A stretch of 64,000 bases of DNA from Bacteroidota bacterium. GTDB lineage: Bacteria > Bacteroidota > Rhodothermia > JANXDC01. The DNA lies in NCBI GenBank assembly GCA_025998875.1, contig AP024675.1, forward strand, positions 434,001-498,000. Reading direction: 5' to 3'. The translations under genes and the position numbers were made by a program. This document shows positions 61,763 to 64,000 of the stretch, in pieces (positions within the stretch are counted from its first letter, which is position 1; every line of letters starts with the position of its first letter). The notes below the pieces were generated by a model, which saw nothing but the letters and a program-made list of their open reading frames with translations, had not been told where the DNA came from and did not search any database.

Positions 61763-62728
61763 TCAAGCCCCTTTTGTTTTCCCCGCATAAGCAGGCATGC
61801 GCAGAACGGGTAGCTGACCCGCCCGCAGTGTACAGGAGAGCGCATGTGCCCCGCGGGTGAGCACCTCCCCATCGGCATGTACGGGCAAGGGGATATCGGC
61901 ATAAACCTCAATTCGGGAAGCGCGCAGCAACTCGATCTCTCGTGCTCCCAGATGAGTACCGCGCATAACGCGCGGCATGAGCCAGAGCGCCCTCCAGAAG
62001 GGCAGGGCATCGACCAGACAGAGATCAAACAGCCCATCGTCAATACGGGCATGAGGGGCAAGATAAAATCCGCCTCCCGAACAGGCTCCATTGCTTATGG
62101 TGAGGAAAAAATACCGCCGCCTGCAGGATCCGGCTCCAGAGGGCGCCTCCCAGCGAAGATGCATCCAGGGGGCCCGCCATCGACACAGGGTCCAGAGTAC
62201 GGCTACAACATAGCCGAGCAGCCCTCCGAAACGCTTAGTCCACCGAGCCCGATAGGCGGCCTCCGCGTCGAATCCGACCCCCACGGCATTCAGGAAGTGG
62301 CGCTCCCCGGATCCATCCCACCGTACGGTTCCGTAATCGGTCGGGATCGGACGAGCCCGCAGCAGCCCCTTCAGGGCCTGGGTCCAGGAGGTGGACAGGC
62401 CGGTCATCTTGGCGAAATCATTGCCGCTCCCCATCGGCAATACGCCCAGCGCCGCGGGGGTTTCCAGGAGCCCGTTTAGTACCTCATTGGCTGTCCCATC
62501 TCCCCCTACGGCGATCACGTAGGGCAGGCGCCGGCCCCACTCGGCGGCCAGTTGCACGGCATGTCCCGGGGCGCGCGTGAGCAAAAGCACGTGTGCTACG
62601 GCATGCGCCGTAAGCCAGTCCTCAAGATCCCGCACCAGCCGACCGGCCCTCGCCCTGCCGGCGGCCGGGTTGATGATAAAGGCATATGACACCCCCTCTC
62701 CTCCTCCCGAAAGGGACTCCTGGGCCAC
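61763..62728 (-). CDS. Diacylglycerol/sphingosine-kinase-family lipid kinase
   Basis: 321 residues. It has FIINPAAGRARAG at the N-terminus, the nucleotide motif VIAVGGDGTANEVLNGLLE, GVLPMGSGNDFAKMTGL and IPLPVHADGEVL near the end. Enzymes of this family phosphorylate lipid alcohols such as diacylglycerol. Residues typical of catalysis (GGDGT) are present. It follows the protease gene by 18 nt. Confidence 0.93.
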   Translation of the reverse strand: MAQESLSGGGEGVSYAFIINPAAGRARAGRLVRDLEDWLTAHAVAHVLLLTRAPGHAVQLAAEWGRRLPYVIAVGGDGTANEVLNGLLETPAALGVLPMGSGNDFAKMTGLSTSWTQALKGLLRARPIPTDYGTVRWDGSGERHFLNAVGVGFDAEAAYRARWTKRFGGLLGYVVAVLWTLCRWRAPWMHLRWEAPSGAGSCRRRYFFLTISNGACSGGGFYLAPHARIDDGLFDLCLVDALPFWRALWLMPRVMRGTHLGAREIELLRASRIEVYADIPLPVHADGEVLTRGAHALSCTLRAGQLPVLRMPAYAGKTKGA

Positions 62729-62746
62729 GTGCTGGGATGCGCTCTG

Positions 62747-64000
62747 CTACCGCCGCGCCCAGTACAGATCGTAGTAGAGCACACCCCCATCGGGCCGACG
62801 CACCTTGAGCAGGGTCCCTCCCCGTTGCAGCGCCTCCAGAAGCGCCCTGCGCGCCTCCTCCAGCGAGCGCACCGGACGCCGTCCGATGGCCAGCAGGACG
62901 GAGCCGGGCTCCAGGCCCCGACGCGCCGCCAGGCTACCGGGCAGCACACTCCGGATCCGGACCCCGGAGCCGGGGCCCTCTTCCTGCGCCGGATCCAGGG
63001 GTTCAAGGACCAGCCCCCAGGCGCTCAACACAGCCCCCCCCGATTCATCTACATCGGGCAAGGGGAAAGGCGGCAGATCCTCCTGGCCCAGCGTATCGGG
63101 ATTATCTTCCGGAGTACTCTGGGCCCATTGCTGGATGGGCGCCGCCTCAGGTCCCTGCAGAACGACTTCCACGCTCAGACTGCGGCCGTCGCGCCAGACA
63201 AGCAGGGGCACCCGGTCTCCGGGTCGGTATTTGAGCACTTTGGACTGCAGATGATTGGCCGCTTCCACGTCCTCGCCGCCTACCTGCAGAATGATATCCC
63301 CGACCCGAAGGCCAGCTTTTTCCGCCGCACCGCCGGGCAGAATGCGATTAATCACCACCCCAGTCACCCGGCTCAGACCCGCCCGACGGGCCAGGGCATC
63401 ATCCACATCGGCAATCTCGACGCCGATGAAGCCACGTCGTACCGTTCCATACCGGATAAGGTCTTCCACAATACGCCGCACCATGTTCGAGGGTATGGCA
63501 AAGCCATATCCCTCATATGAGCCCCCCTCGGTGGCGATGGCCGTATTGATGCCGATAAGCTCTCCGCGCAGGTTCACAAGCGCCCCTCCGGAATTGCCCG
63601 GATTGATGGCGGCATCGGTTTGTATAAAGTCCTCGATGCCAAAGCGCTCGTTGATCACCCCCACATTGCGGCCCGTGGCGCTTACGATACCGGCGGTGAC
63701 CGTGGAGGTGAGCCGGAACGGGTTACCGATGGCCAACACCCATTCGCCGACCTGCACGGCATCGGAGTTGCCGATCGCGATCGTCGGAAGCCCCCGGGCC
63801 TCGATTTTGAGCACGGCCAGATCCGTGGACGGATCGCGGCCCACCAGCCGGGCCACAAATTCCCGCTTGTCGGCCAGCTGGACCCGGATTCCCCCCTCGT
63901 CGGCTCCTTCGACGACGTGGTTGTTCGTCACGATATAGCCATCCGGGGTGAGAATGACACCCGATCCCGCACCCTGCCGGGGGCGTTCGAAGAACTGACG
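62747..64000 (-). CDS. HtrA/Deg-family serine protease, N-terminally truncated by the window
   Basis: The frame is open to the right edge, where [21 protein letters not shown] is in frame, so about 417 residues are visible and the signal sequence is outside. The catalytic triad is visible: His in TNNHVV, Asp in [12 protein letters not shown] and Ser in [11 protein letters not shown]. The first PDZ domain is around [13 protein letters not shown] and [15 protein letters not shown]; the second is weaker ([22 protein letters not shown]). It degrades or chaperones misfolded envelope proteins. Confidence 0.95.
   Translation of the reverse strand, partial: RQFFERPRQGAGSGVILTPDGYIVTNNHVVEGADEGGIRVQLADKREFVARLVGRDPSTDLAVLKIEARGLPTIAIGNSDAVQVGEWVLAIGNPFRLTSTVTAGIVSATGRNVGVINERFGIEDFIQTDAAINPGNSGGALVNLRGELIGINTAIATEGGSYEGYGFAIPSNMVRRIVEDLIRYGTVRRGFIGVEIADVDDALARRAGLSRVTGVVINRILPGGAAEKAGLRVGDIILQVGGEDVEAANHLQSKVLKYRPGDRVPLLVWRDGRSLSVEVVLQGPEAAPIQQWAQSTPEDNPDTLGQEDLPPFPLPDVDESGGAVLSAWGLVLEPLDPAQEEGPGSGVRIRSVLPGSLAARRGLEPGSVLLAIGRRPVRSLEEARRALLEALQRGGTLLKVRRPDGGVLYYDLYWARR

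Overview
This is a high-GC, gene-dense bacterial chromosome segment with no phage, insertion sequence or CRISPR array that I could find. It most resembles Rhodothermia or another deep Bacteroidota-related lineage, possibly thermophilic. The evidence is promoter-like pairs TTTG-N21-TAnnTTTG, a PorV/PorQ-family outer-membrane protein, a GWxTD-domain protein, a large TonB-dependent receptor with a carboxypeptidase-regulatory-like plug extension, a secreted protein with a type-IX-like sorting end, and a family 5 uracil-DNA glycosylase. Shine-Dalgarno-like GGAGG sites occur before several genes. The lineage is inferred from gene content and motifs only.

Region 1 (1-11087) ends a sigma-54 activator and then carries the minus-strand information-processing operon rimP-nusA-infB-rbfA-truB-ribF-rpsO-pnp and an M16 peptidase. 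A Bacteroidota-type promoter and a terminator-like hairpin lie just before rimP. Region 2 (11088-24462) is a minus-strand run pdxH-rdgB-CHASE2/sigma-54 activator-dprA-polA, then a TPR protein, a small secreted protein, ExbB, two ExbD-like proteins and a TonB/AgmX-like protein. The first ExbD has Asn exactly where the second has the proton-carrying Asp.

Region 3 (24526-35266) has a plus-strand operon of a phosphodiesterase, a glycosyltransferase fused to a broken phosphoglycosyltransferase, and accA. It continues with a thioesterase, a highly structured interval, nadC, a VOC protein, a DUF1028 protein, and a promoter-led operon DUF4159-rpiB-glyA-tatC converging on an anti-sigma-like protein. 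Region 4 (35448-35888) is a complete tRNA operon (Pro, Arg, His, Glu) with promoter and terminator.

Region 5 (35975-49016) holds a lipoprotein deacylase, a uracil-DNA glycosylase, a Tat-signal aminotransferase, a TPR protein with an unrecognised exported partner, a WbqC-like protein, and a RuBisCO-like protein overlapping a cupin gene (a candidate methylthioadenosine salvage shunt). dapD, a LOG-family protein, a lytic transglycosylase and a TPR protein follow, ending at a bidirectional terminator. Region 6 (49023-64000) is all minus strand: a nucleotide-sugar dehydrogenase, a HisN-like phosphatase, fabF, the GWxTD protein, the PorV-like protein, a 1091-residue secreted protein, the TonB-dependent receptor, a diacylglycerol-kinase-family protein and a truncated HtrA protease.

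Genes are packed tightly. Many neighbours share ATGA or TGATG junctions, and three convergent pairs share overlapping stop codons.
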